Both the position numbers and the translations under genes were made by a program. A stretch of DNA of 64,000 nucleotides, from contig JAAGOF010000250.1 of the NCBI GenBank assembly GCA_010645155.1, positions 912,756-976,755 of the forward strand, read 5' to 3'. Positions 13,597-23,615 of this stretch are shown one piece after another (position 1 is the first letter of the stretch; the number at the start of each line of letters is the position of its first letter). This DNA is from Tigriopus japonicus (Eukaryota; Arthropoda; Copepoda; Harpacticoida; Harpacticidae). Under the pieces are notes generated by a model. The model was not told the origin of the DNA. It saw only the letters and a list, made by a program, of their open reading frames with translations, and did not search any database.

Positions 13597-14110
13597 TTTT
13601 GTTCGTCTTTTTTTGTTTAATTGGTCAATCTTATTCGTCTTTTTTGTCTAATCAGGCAATTCTATTCGTCTTTTTTCGTCTAATCAGGCAATTCTTTTCG
13701 TCTTTTTTGGTCTAATCAGGCAATTCTATTCGTCTCTTTTCGTCTAGTCAAGCAATTCTATTCGTCATTTTTCGTCTAATCAGGCAATGGATGAGTGTAA
13801 TCGAACAAATTCAGCTAGCGTTTTTAGGGCCAAAATGGCTAGGGATGCGTCAGAGTCGCGGCTAACCCTCCCAAAAACTTATTTAAAATTCTCTAACCCA
13901 GTTTGCATTCGTCGTTTGGACAATCAATCGAAACAAGAACTTTTTCCTCACGTTGAAAACTGAAAGTATGAAATGCCCGAGCCACATTCTGACCCATCCC
14001 TAGCCAGTTTGGCCCCAAAATCCCCAGCTGAATTTGCTCGACTGCACTCATCCATTCTATTCGTCTTTTTTTCGTTTAACTTGACAGTTTTGTTCGTCTA
14101 AACTTCCTGT
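13597..14110. repeat. TTCGTC minisatellite split by an inserted element
   Basis: About six units of roughly 35 bp, each of the form TTCGTCTTTTTTCGTCTAAT then CAGGCAATTCTA, run from 13597 to 13788. One more unit resumes at 14056. The array is interrupted by the inverted-repeat element at 13789-14053. Confidence 0.8.
13789..14053. mobile_element. 265-bp inverted-repeat element inserted in the minisatellite
   Basis: The left end GGATGAGTGTAATCGAACAA and the reverse complement of the right end GGATGAGTGCAGTCGAGCAA match over about 70 bp, continuing through CAAATTCAGCT and GGCTAGGGATG. The flanks are AT on both sides, and joining them restores the minisatellite unit, which shows insertion. A related relic sits at about 48163-48410. 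The superfamily is not determined. Confidence 0.7.
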
Positions 14111-15026
14111 CCCTACTGATGGGATTCAATCTTTTAGGACTCCCATCAATTCATTGGTCTTTTGAAATGAAACTCTTCACAAGTCGTCCTTGAAGCTACA
14201 AGTAGGTAATTGCCCATCAAAGTATTGGATTTACCTTATGGAACGTAGTAGTTTCAAGTTTTGTTCCTCCAATCGGAGCTTACTTAATGTAATGGCTGAA
14301 AAGTTACGAGTTGGAGGATCCAAATCCAAGTCATGGTCATCTGATGGCACCTTCCTTTCATTCATGAATGTGACCATTGGTACAAGCAAAAACTGACTCA
14401 AAAATTATTATCGATTCCACTTTTGATTCATCAATTGCAAGGTTCTCATTTGCCTGGTCACACATCTCTAATGTTCCCGCACTTTTGTCCGCTCAACAGT
14501 TGGCGACTGTCGACACATTTTCACGATTACACTTCTTCTAATATTTAATAGATCTCAATGGGCTACTGTTGACATTTTGTCAACCTTGTTGCAAACTCGC
14601 AGATAATTGGCCAAAGTTGCCCATAAGTTGAGTGAAAAAGTAAATATTTCCAAAGATAAGATCATTGTAAAAAACTTGCCTTTGCAAGTGGAAGACCATA
14701 ATAAAAAACTAGAGCTCTCAAATGTAGAGTGAAATCATGAGATGCGACCTCTTGCGGGAATTGAAATTGAAAAATGATATTGAAAGTCTTGTAACACTTT
14801 CTTAGAGTAAAGACAAGTACTGACACATCAAACAATATTCAAGCATTGTCAAATTTGATACTTTGAACACCGATTTCTTTTATTATTTCAAAGGTAAATC
14901 TGTTGATTAAACCTAACAAACAGTTTAATCTAATCATGGTCCTCAATTTTTAAATAAGTCGTCGGCACAACCCCTAATTGTCGAAAAATGGTTATGATCA
15001 AACACTTTTAAAACTTTGCTTCTTGG
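14111..15026. other. Intergenic with a dispersed-repeat copy
   Basis: No gene is seen. A segment at about 14430-14520 matches, in reverse orientation, 42279-42370. The shared core, read on the minus strand here, includes GTGCGGGAACATT and ATGTGTGACC. The rest is AT-rich with nothing assignable. Confidence 0.5.
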
Positions 15027-15034
15027 GTCTGAAC

Positions 15035-16258
15035 TAGAGCTGTGCATCGGATCCGAAAGGTCCCCAAAATCCAATCCGAACTTGATTTCTTTAATCCGAA
15101 TCCGAATCCGAGAGCTTCCATTCAATCCGAACGAATCCGAATCCAAAAATTTGCAACTCAATTCGAACGAATCCGAATATTTTTGCCTAATCCGAACGAA
15201 TCCGAATCCGAAAATCTTCTGCCCAATCCGAACGTATCCGAATCCGAAAATTTGGCGCAAAATCCGAAAAAAACGAAAATTTGGCGATAATCCGAAAAAA
15301 TCCGAAATTTTTTAGCTCTATCAGACATTAATTCAAAATTTTTTTGCTCATTCCGATTTAAATCTCATTATTTTGTTATTTTGGCCTAAATTGGAAATAA
15401 CAACACTATTTCAACTAGAAGTGCCCAGAACACAATCTTTTAATATAATATATTTTATTAATATTTCCACATTAGGTCTTGATTTTTTTAACATTTTGGC
15501 ATTTTCCAGGAAAAAATAAGCATTTTCTTGTTTTTTATTCAAAAATTTTCAAGACAATTAGAGCAAATTAATGAATGCTCTTTGCACAATAGAATTTCCC
15601 AAAATGAACCAAATATGTTAAAATGTTTACGAAAGGATATTAATTCAAAAAATCACAATCATACCAACAGTCAAATGCAGAAAAAACTGCGTAATTAAAT
15701 GGGGTAAAAACATTTTTATCTTTAAGTCAGTTTGGTGTCAAGTGGGCGGATATTTACGAATACTTGGCAAAATCTTTACTTTATTCAAATAGGATGGTTT
15801 TGCTTTGAAGACGTTTTGTAACTTTTTGATGCTTTTTTTTACTACAAAACCTTTCTATGATTCTCTTAATATAGAAATATTTGATCTGCAAATGCTATTA
15901 TTTAATCGGTAAAATCTGAAACATTATAATACCTTGTGGAGTCATTAAAAAAAATCAGAGTTGAAGGCAGGAGATTGCATTTAAATCATCAAACAAAAAA
16001 GGTCTCATTATGAAAATATTGTGAATTGAAATAAGAAAGTAAAATGAAAAATTCGGATTGGTTTCGGATTATGTCAGATCCGAAAAATATTTCGCAAATC
16101 CGAATCCGAATCCGACAGGTTTTGGCGAATCCGAACGAATCTGAATCCGAAAATTCGCGCTAAAATCCGAACGAATCCGAATCCGAAAATTCTTGCGTCA
16201 ATCCGAACGAATCCGAATCCGATCGGATCCGAATTTTCAGATCCGATGCACAGCTCTA
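15035..16258. mobile_element. 1.2-kb non-autonomous hAT-like element with TCCGAA arrays
   Basis: The terminal inverted repeats begin TAGAGCTGTGCATCGGATC at both ends (19 identical bases). Flanking 8-bp duplications are GTCTGAAC (15027-15034) and GTTTGAAC (16259-16266), 7 of 8 matching, the hAT signature. Both subterminal regions hold many copies of AATCCGAA, and these run in the same orientation on the + strand at both ends, so they are not simply an extension of the inverted repeats. The interior is AT-rich and non-coding; open frames over the arrays only reflect the repeat. Confidence 0.85.
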
Positions 16259-16431
16259 GTTTGAACACCTGCGCCCCTAAGAGGTCTTAGGGATTATTAT
16301 TTTACCTTTGGATTAGAGTTGAGTGGAATAGGTAGTTTGAAAAGGGATGGAATGATATGGCCATCATGAAAACATTGTAACAACATGGAAGAGTTTAGAG
16401 TACAAGCTGAGGGTCGGAGGAGAGTCATGAC

Positions 16432-17049
16432 CAGGGCCACCAGACAGTTGTTAATTACATTTTACAATGTGAATACCAAAATCTGCGACTTTTATTCAAA
16501 ATTACATAAATGGGGAAAAATTCACATAAATGTGGTTAAATTGCCTGTTTTAATGAAACTGATAAGGAAAAATGTTTAATTTTACGACAAAGTCAAGATA
16601 AAGAAGCAAGGTTATACAACGCATTACAGTTGTCACTAGGAATATTTAGTTTATCATCAGGCCCGCTAGACAGTTGAAAAAGACATTTTACATTGTAGTT
16701 GCAAAAATGTGCAATTTTTGTCCAAAACTACAAAAATTTGGAAAATTTCGAAAAAATGTGGAAAAATGCCTGTTCAGTTGAGAATGATCTACGTACAAAA
16801 AGCATGTCAAAATCAAAATAGGAAAAGAACCGATAAAATTTGCAACAATTGAGACAAAATATAATTATTTTAGCATCTTTTTCTACCTATGAAAAAAATG
16901 TAGATGATGCAAGTACGAAAAAGGTTAGTTTTTGAGGCTATATGTGACCAAATTACCAAAAAATCCGATTGTGTTACATTATTTCTCAAAAAATACTACC
17001 AAAAATAATACATTTTTCAGCATTTTTTTACATAAATTTGGTGGCCCTG
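16432..17049. mobile_element. 618-bp hAT-like MITE with internal duplication
   Basis: The terminal inverted repeats are CAGGGCCACCA at both ends. The 8-bp flanks GTCATGAC (16424-16431 and 17050-17057) are identical, giving a clean hAT-type target-site duplication. The left subterminal block (CAGACAGTTG, then TACATTTTACAATGT) recurs at about 16670-16760 (TAGACAGTTG, then ACATTTTACATTGTAG), so the element carries an internal duplication. It has no transposase. Confidence 0.85.
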
Positions 17050-17159
17050 GTCATGACGCAAACGAAGGAAAGAAAATGATGAGAAAGGTAAAATAATTAT
17101 AAGGGATATTGGCCGCTAATGCAGGCCAACATGACACAAAATAATCCAATTTATTGGAT

Positions 17160-17501
17160 TTATTTTCTTGTCCAAAAGTAAGTTAACATAACTAATTGAT
17201 GCAAGTCCAATCTGGATCTCGTATAATAGAAGCTTCTGTGACGTAGAGATCTCATCGAGTTACAGATGGGGCACCTCCATTGGTATTTGTCAATGGCTGT
17301 GGGGTCAAGTCGAAGTTCACGAGGTCGTTGGCAAACAAGGCGGAGACTTTGATTTGCAAGCAACCTTCGTTTTGTCAAGAACATGATTGTTTCCTCTTGA
17401 ATCTGGAGACTCGTAGAAAGCTGAATGACGGCTATCTTCTCATTGAAGATTTCGTCTTTGGTCATTATTGTTTCCGGTGGGATGATTTCCGTTGGATGCA
17501 T
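17160..17501 (-). pseudogene. Merlin/IS1595-like transposase N-terminal fragment
   Basis: The 113-residue frame has the layout of the N-terminal part of ISXO2/IS1595-type (Merlin) transposases as found in arthropods. A leader region is followed by a zinc-ribbon-like YQWRCPIC, then RSLRHRSFYYTRSRLDLHQL and LTYFW, matching the usual pattern W-x-C, R-S-x-R, S-F-F, S-x-L-x-L and Y-x-W. The catalytic DDE domain is absent: translation stops just after the FW block, and the following sequence toward 17067 is not coding. The first zinc-ribbon cysteine pair is also incomplete. I read it as a decayed fragment; assignment rests on motif memory only. Confidence 0.5.
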
Positions 17502-17510
17502 GTTGATTGA

Positions 17511-18065
17511 TGAAAGATTGGTGAAACTTAAAGCACTCCTCGAGAAAGTAAGGAAAAATAACTTTTAATTGACCACCTTCTCCTTTTATGAGACTTCCTC
17601 CAAGCCAAAGCAGGTTAAGTCCAAAATATTACTTAACTACATCTTACTTTATTGCCTTACAAATCACTTTACTGCCCTACAAATCGATTCATTGCCCTAC
17701 ATCTCGACTATTTTGCAGAAAGTTCATATCATACGCACAATAATTTGTACGTGTGAAGTCCCCATCTCATTGACGAGGAATGATCCAATGTGAAATTCGT
17801 GGTAGGTTTTTATACTAAGGCATTGAGTAGCCAACACACGAACTGCTGATGGACTGACGGGAGGTGAACAAAGCTCCTAAAACCCGTATTGAGCAGGCAA
17901 TGCATGCAGGTCAGATAGTACAAATGTCCATGGTTGAACTTATTTTCAGGGTTGAAAAAATCGAAACGGAAGTCCCAAAAAGGATAAGTTGCCAAGATAA
18001 CAAAATACCATATGCACCCACAAATGAAATGGGTAATGGCCAAGATCCGACATCACCCCATTTCA
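17511..18065. other. Intergenic, short tandem motif
   Basis: No gene is seen. Around 17645-17705 a short motif (ATTGCCCTACAAATC) recurs three times with variation. The rest is unremarkable. Confidence 0.4.
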
Positions 18066-18271
18066 TTTTAATTGACGCCCCCCTCGGGCTGAGGCCCCTC
18101 GGGCTGAGCTGAGGCCCCTCGGGCTGAGCTGAGGCCCCTCGGGCTGAGCTGAGGCCCCTCGGGCTGAGGCCCCTCGGGCTGAGGCTCCTCGGGCTGAGGC
18201 TCCTCGGGCTGAGGCTCCTCGGGCTGAGGCCCCTCGGGCTGGGGCCCCTCGGGCTGGGGCCCCTCGGGTCG
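18066..18271. repeat. GC-rich minisatellite, GGCCCCTCGGGCTGA unit
   Basis: A perfect or near-perfect 15-bp unit GGCCCCTCGGGCTGA is repeated through the stretch. Three units carry an extra GCTGA (20-bp form), some have CTCC for CCCC, and the last two have TGGGG. It is a sharp GC island in AT-rich sequence. It stays open in several frames on the minus strand as 5-residue repeats such as SPRGL, which I regard as a by-product of the repeat. Confidence 0.9.
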
Positions 18272-18439
18272 CCAATAAAATGAAACTCCCTCCGCCCGAT
18301 TTTGGCCATTACTCCCTTCTTCTGCAGGTGCATAAATGGCTGATAAAACTTGCATAAAAAGCGAAAGAAGTTACTACCTAGACAGTAGCTGCTATTTTCG
18401 TGCCAAACGACTGTAACCGCTTGTCCGATTCTCCGCTTC

Positions 18440-19400
18440 TCTCTAACCACTTCTCCCTTTTCATATTTTCGTGCCACATTTTCGTTAACCGAAATAAGGA
18501 TAATCAAAAAGATGGCTGGCTTCGCTGGCCGGGCGAGGCTCAAACCTCCGACCCTAGCACCCACAATCAAAAAAAAAAAATAAAGAAAGAAAGAAAGTAG
18601 TTCCATTTCTTGAAACGAGGCATGCTATCTATGAAAATTGTAAGAGCAAAGCTGCGTTTGACAGCAAAATCCTACGAAATTCAGATGAATGTCTTCCCAA
18701 TCTATGAGTTTATTCGAGATAACCAACAAATACCCCCAACAAACTCGGAATTCAAATGGTCATTTTGACTAAATTAACGACAAGGAGGGCATGAACAACT
18801 TTTTGGATCCTATTGACGCCCCTGGATCACAGTCATAAAAGACATGGTCGATTTGTCTACAATAAAATGGGGTGCTTACGAGTGGACCCTATGATAAACA
18901 AAAACATAATACATTTTGGAGCCATGCTTTTGATTGAAAATTACTCCGATCAGATTCGATATGAACAAAGAAACAACTTAAACAAATTTCACGGAATAAT
19001 TATTGAATTATTTTGACAAACCTATTGTGAGTTGGCCAATCACTGCAATAGGGAAACAAGGGATTCTCCCTGTCCACTTATCCCTTTTCATATTTTCGTG
19101 CCACAATTTTCTTAATCCGGAATAAGGACAATCAATCAAGAAAGTAGTTCCATGTTTTGCAACGAGGCAAGATATCTATGAAAATTCTAACAACAAAGCT
19201 GCGTTTGACAGCAAAATCCTACGAAATTCAGTTGAATGTCTTCCTCAATCTAGGAGATTATTCGAGATAAACAACAAATAACAACGGCAAAATCAGAATT
19301 TAAATGGTCATTTTGACTTCATAAACGACTAGAAGGACGTGGACAATGCTTTGGATCCTATTGAAGCCCCTAGATCACGGTCATAAAAGGTACGGTTGTT
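18440..19400. repeat. Diverged direct repeat, two copies about 620 bp apart
   Basis: Copy 1 (about 18440-18860) and copy 2 (about 19070-19400) share long blocks, e.g. CCCTTTTCATATTTTCGTGC, AAAGCTGCGTTTGACAGCAA and TGGATCCTATTGA. Sequence between copies also recurs: a GCCAATCACWGCAATAGG block occurs near 19035 and again near 19880, and TATTTTCGTGCCC occurs twice more up to 20100. This suggests a diverged tandem array with a period of about 0.6-0.85 kb. Confidence 0.75.
18511..18573. mobile_element. Short insertion present in copy 1 only, flanked by AATCAAAAA
   Basis: Comparison with the empty site in copy 2 (about 19130) shows that 18511-18564 is inserted between two AATCAAAAA sequences (18502-18510 and 18565-18573). 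An A-run and AAAG repeats follow. The insert is GC-rich and, on the minus strand, contains GGAGGTTTGAGCCTCGCCC, which resembles a tRNA T-arm. A tRNA-derived retroposed fragment is possible but not proven. Confidence 0.55.
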
Positions 19401-20886
19401 CAGGTTGTCGCAAAGGGTGCCCTGCAGCATCGAGCTTTTAAGAAGAAGACTTTCATCAACATTACAGAAACCGTTGCAAAACCGGAATCTAATCTCAAAA
19501 CATATGAGTCAACTTCATCGGACAACTAAAGTGAGCTGGATAGGATTCCCGTGTCAAAAAATTTCACGAGGGGCAAGAAATGATATTTTCTTTTAGAAAA
19601 CTTCACATGCTCCATTTTTTGTGTTTTTGCGCTCTGTCAAAATCAGTTAATAAAACCCTTTTCAATCATGTTACTTTGTTTTTGTGTTGTTAGCTAGTAT
19701 GTTGATCGAAAAATTGGTTGTTGATGATAATTGTAAGATGGAATATCGTGGCTTTAAATTGGAGGTGTCAAAACTTGTTTTCGCACATCCCGAAAGGCAG
19801 GTGAAGTGTTCAGCGCTAGATCCCTTCTACAAAATTCGTACGGAGAATTGCAGAATTCTTTTAACAAACCATTTTTAGTTAGCCAATCACAGCAATAGGA
19901 AAACGAGGCTCAACGAATCAGGTTCGATAAGAACCGCTTTTCTTTTGCTATTTTCGTGCCCTTCCATGCGGTGAAGCGATCGAGAATTGGTCCCTTTATC
20001 AGCTTGACATCTTATCAGCTGATATTTTTGTGCTTTTGCCCGTTTCTCCGTTTTGTTGCTTGTCCCTATCCGCTTTTCCCTTTGCTATTTTCGTGCCCTC
20101 CAATGCCGGCGAGCGTTCCAGAATTTGTACATTTATCCGATGTGAGATGTACGAGAGGCATTCAAACTTAGCAAAGTGAAGGGCATATTTTCGGAATTTC
20201 TCTACTTTCCATTACAGGAAATGCTATAAATGCCGCTGAAGGTCGCTTGTTTCGACTCTCAATAAAGAAGGTATACAGCCATGTTAGTCCATCACTGCTT
20301 GATATGATATGTGGCAAAACAATTCAAGACAAATTCCTTATGCCACAGCCTGTTGGTACATCCCACGCCAATCCCTAACTGTCTTGTGCGTTCAAGTCAA
20401 AAATGTTATAGATACCTGTGATAATGAACAAGTCAAATAAATGTGCGAGGGGGCTTCACAACTTCGATCTCTTTGATCATTTCTGCGTGCGTTCACGATG
20501 TTTCACCTGAATTCTCAATTTGTTCTTAGAACTCAAGTTACTTTTCTTGGGAGTTAAATGGCAAATAAAAGATAAACTTCAAGCACCAAGTACCACTTGA
20601 GAATACGGGCTTAGAACAGAGAGAAAACACAATCCTAAGGCTCTACAATTGCGCATCGTGGAGTTGACATAAAAAAGGGATATTTAAATCGTACTCAACA
20701 ATATATCAATCTCGATCACAACGCAATGTAACTCACAGAAATCACGCAACCTTTGCGGTTGCGCGCGCAACTTAGGTAAAGAAATCGGGTAGAGATTCAG
20801 TCGTGAGTTTTCATCGGCAACACTGAGTGCATATCAGCTGTCATTCTCTTCTTTATCATCTTATCGCGTGCACAACTCCTTAAACA
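19401..20886. other. Repeat remainder and upstream region of UPF0390
   Basis: The left part is diverged repeat, as described for 18440-19400. From about 20200 to 20886 nothing beyond AT-rich sequence is recognised. The promoter of the UPF0390/PPP1R7 pair should lie in its right end; no TATA box or initiator can be assigned with confidence. Confidence 0.4.
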
Positions 20887-20905
20887 ATGCTTCAATCTTC
20901 TTAAG
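20887..20905 (+). promoter_or_regulatory. 5-codon uORF or 3' splice acceptor before UPF0390
   Basis: An ATG at 20887 opens a 5-codon frame ending at TAA 20904, four bases before the UPF0390 start. The same stretch ends in TTCAATCTTCTTAAG, which could be a splice (or spliced-leader) acceptor at 20905 that would remove the upstream ATG. The sequence does not decide between these. Confidence 0.35.
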
Positions 20906-20907
20906 CC

Positions 20908-21195
20908 ATGGCTCAAGGCAATTCCAAGTTAAAAAAGACCCAGAAGAAGAAGCTCAGCCAGAAGCAGACCAAGGTCAAATCCGGGGCCGTCAAGAAAGGT
21001 GGACCGAAGACCATCACGCCCAAAGGCGGTCCATCCCTGGAGGCGCACAAAGTCAAACGCATCATCGAGAAGAGCATCCACAAGACTATCGAATCCGAAC
21101 TCAGTGCCAGAGCCTATCAGGTCGAAGAGGGAAAGAACTTCAAGATCATTGAGGCCAAAAACATCACCAAGACCAAAAAGAAGAAGAAAAACTAA
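20908..21195 (+). CDS. UPF0390 / C19orf53-like small basic protein
   Basis: This is a 95-residue, strongly basic protein starting MAQGNSKLKK, with a central KKGGPKTITPKGG and a lysine-rich C-terminus (KTKKKKKN). The MAQG start and the KGG...I-P-K block are characteristic of the UPF0390 family (human C19orf53/L10K), and the length fits (human about 99 residues). The family is nuclear/nucleolar by composition, with no established biochemical activity known to me. The start has good context (GCCATGG). The frame is uninterrupted and shows no intron. The stop lies only 14 nt before the PPP1R7 start in another frame, so there is no room for a separate 3' UTR or polyadenylation signal between them. 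Confidence 0.85.
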   Translation: MAQGNSKLKKTQKKKLSQKQTKVKSGAVKKGGPKTITPKGGPSLEAHKVKRIIEKSIHKTIESELSARAYQVEEGKNFKIIEAKNITKTKKKKKN

Positions 21196-21209
21196 ATCCA
21201 TACGTTATC

Positions 21210-22591
21210 ATGTCCCAAAACGAGACTGAAACGCATTCGGGGGCGGAAAGTGAGGAGGAAAAGACACAAGAACAATTGGAAGAGGCTCAAGAATTGGTCA
21301 TTCTGGAGCCCGATGCTTTGGATGTGGATTTGAATCATGGAAAGATTGCCAAAATTGAGAATTTGGAGACCTTGGAACGGGTGGAAACGCTGTGTTTGCG
21401 ATGGAACTTGATCACAAAGATTGAGAATCTGTCCACGTTGACGAGTTTGACGGAATTGGATTTGTATGACAATCAGATTACGACGATGGAAAATTTGGAA
21501 GCCTTGGTGAATCTGACCTCTTTGGACATTTCTTTCAATCGTTTGCGAAAGATTGAAGGTCTGGAGAGCTTGGTGAATTTGGAGAAATTGTATCTGGTGT
21601 CCAATAAAATAACCAAGATTGAAAATGTGGGCCATTTGTCGCAATTGAAGCTCTTGGAATTGGGCGACAATCGGATTCGAACCATCGAGAATCTGGAGGG
21701 TCTGGAAAAGCTCAAAGAACTTTATATTGGCAAGAACAAGGTGACTAAGATCCAGAATCTCGAGGCGTGTCCTCATTTGGCTATTCTGAGTCTTCAAAGC
21801 AACCGGATTGTCAATATCGAAGGTCTTCATACACTAACGGAGCTCGATCAGTTCTACATTTCGCACAATGGCATCGACACCATTCAGGGTCTGGAGAACA
21901 ACAAGGCTTTGTCCACTCTGGATTTGGCCGGGAATCGCATTTCCAAGATACAAAATCTCGATCATTTGGAAAACCTTCAAGACTTGTGGATGAATGATAA
22001 CCAGGTAATGATGTTATGCGTTTTATTTGGTCTTTTTGGCGTTTTGTGATGAAAATTATGTGGGCGTGAGTTTTTCAAATTTATTTTGAAAAGAATCAGA
22101 TGATTAGACAAATGATGGTTCTGATAATGATTACTTGGCATCGACTTAAGACTGGGAAACGTCAAAGTCGCTCCTACTTTTGAGCTTTTCAAGTCAATTT
22201 TTCTGGACATCTCTTGAAAGTATGATCAAAACTTCTAGGAGTGCTCATAGATAGGATTTCCACTCAAATATTTCGGCACGTTTGTTACCTAGAACATCTC
22301 TTAAGGTGGCCTTTTGTCTGCATTTTTAGAACCATAATTCGTCCGTATGGGGGCTATTTTAAAAGTTTTCTCGTTAACTAACCTATTCACATGTAAAATG
22401 AAAATCTCCATTGTTTTTCATTGCAGATCTCGGATTGGAATGACATAAACCATTTGGCCGGTCTCCAACAGCTTGGTACCTTGTACATGGAACGAAATCC
22501 AATTCAAACCCAAAATAGCGCAGACTATCGCCGGAAACTCAAACTCGCCATTCCTCAACTAACCCAAATTGATGCCAGCTTGTGTAGATAA
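21210..22591 (+). CDS. PPP1R7: Protein phosphatase 1 regulatory subunit 7 (sds22)
   Basis: Two exons, 21210-22004 and 22427-22591, with a phase-0 intron (CAG|GTAATG ... TTGCAG|ATC), encode 319 residues, close to insect sds22. An acidic N-terminus (about 40 residues, GAESEEEKTQ) precedes roughly eleven 22-residue SDS22-type leucine-rich repeats; hallmark segments are LDLYDNQIT, LDISFNRLRKIEGL, LYLVSNKITKIENV and MNDNQ. The C-terminal LRR cap reads YMERNP then YRRKL and IPQLTQIDAS, as in the family. Sds22 binds PP1 catalytic subunit and controls its biogenesis, localisation and mitotic activity in nucleus and cytoplasm. The ATG has A at -3. It sits 14 nt after UPF0390 and ends 88 bp before the convergent ICMT stop. 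Confidence 0.95.
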
Positions 22592-22679
22592 CTGATCGTG
22601 AAATACATTTTTCCTTCATAATATTAGCCCGGGACATCATTTTCACTTCAATATCAAAGATTAATTATCACATGAAGAG

Positions 22680-23615
22680 TTAATCTTCTTCGATGGGGTA
22701 GCCGGAGATCATGGGCAATCCCGAGGGTACCCGTTTCTTGTATTCCTCATATTCTTCTTGAAAAAAGGCCAACAGAGTTTGCTCCTCCAAATAGGTCCGC
22801 TCATTGAAGAACAACCACGACACAATGGCATAAGCCACCACACAAACGGGATTGCACAGCACAATCTGAGTTCCAATAGACCAATAGAACCATCCAACAT
22901 AACTTGGATGTCGCATAATCGAAAACACACCGCTGGTGACCAACTTATGGTCATCTCTCTTTTCAGTTTGAACAATGTGACTGAAACTTCGTCCCGCATG
23001 AACCATGGCCACTTTTCGCAAAATTTCTCCCCCCAAAACCGGAATCACTCCCAATGCACTTATCAATTTGTAGGACTTCAGAGGAGGGTAGAAATACCAT
23101 TCGAGAAAGAACTCGATCCAACTGAGAACGGCGGCAATGTGATAAGCAGGACTGTGATTGAGTAGAAACGAATCCGTGCTAAGATTACATGGATTGGTAA
23201 TGGCGGTGGCAAAATATTCCGAGTAATGAAATGTCCCCATAATGATCAAATACCATCCAAAGATACTCAAGGTATCAAATAAGGACACATACACACCCAC
23301 GGAGAAGACAAGGCCACAAAAAGTGGCTCTCCACCAATGGCTAAAATCATCAGCTTGTTCTATCTCACATAATTTCCCAATTAAGGCGAAAAACAAGGCG
23401 TAAATCAGCAAATAACCTATGCCAATGGCCCAATGCTGCCCTCCAGGTACGAGATTGACCGCAATCAATCCAACCAGAGAGCATATCTGCAATGAAAGTC
23501 ATGGTTTAGATATTTTGAAAAGACCTGAAACTGCTGGAAATCTCACCTGAATCAGGAAGGCCACTAATGTCATCCGGGCCAGCCGATGAGGAATCAGATT
23601 CTTCAAGATTTCCAT
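22680..23615 (-). CDS. ICMT: Protein-S-isoprenylcysteine O-methyltransferase
   Basis: Two exons, 23547-23615 (23 codons) and 22680-23486, are joined in phase 0 over a 60-bp intron (CAG|GTGAGA ... TTGCAG|ATATGC), giving 291 residues (human 284). The protein is a multi-span membrane enzyme of the endoplasmic reticulum that methylates the C-terminal prenylcysteine of CaaX proteins such as Ras, Rho and lamins. Diagnostic segments are HAGRSFSHIVQ (about 186-196), the cofactor/active-site motif RHPSYVGWFYWSIGTQ (about 215-230), FFNERTYLEEQTLLAFFQEEY and YKKRVPSGLPMI near the C-terminus. Hydrophobic segments occur throughout, as in the family. The small first exon was found by splice-site and phase matching. 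It is convergent with PPP1R7; no AATAAA is seen in the 88-bp spacer, so the 3' ends probably overlap. Confidence 0.95.

Noticed and set aside
14943..15315. Overlapping Asn/Pro/Ser/Glu-rich open frames on both strands
   Set aside because: They translate the AATCCGAA array of the hAT-like element.
17911..18606. 231-residue minus-strand open frame with SPRGL repeats
   Set aside because: The frame is open mainly because the 15-bp minisatellite has no stops. The flanking parts show no domain, and the polybasic/hydrophobic start comes from simple repeats.
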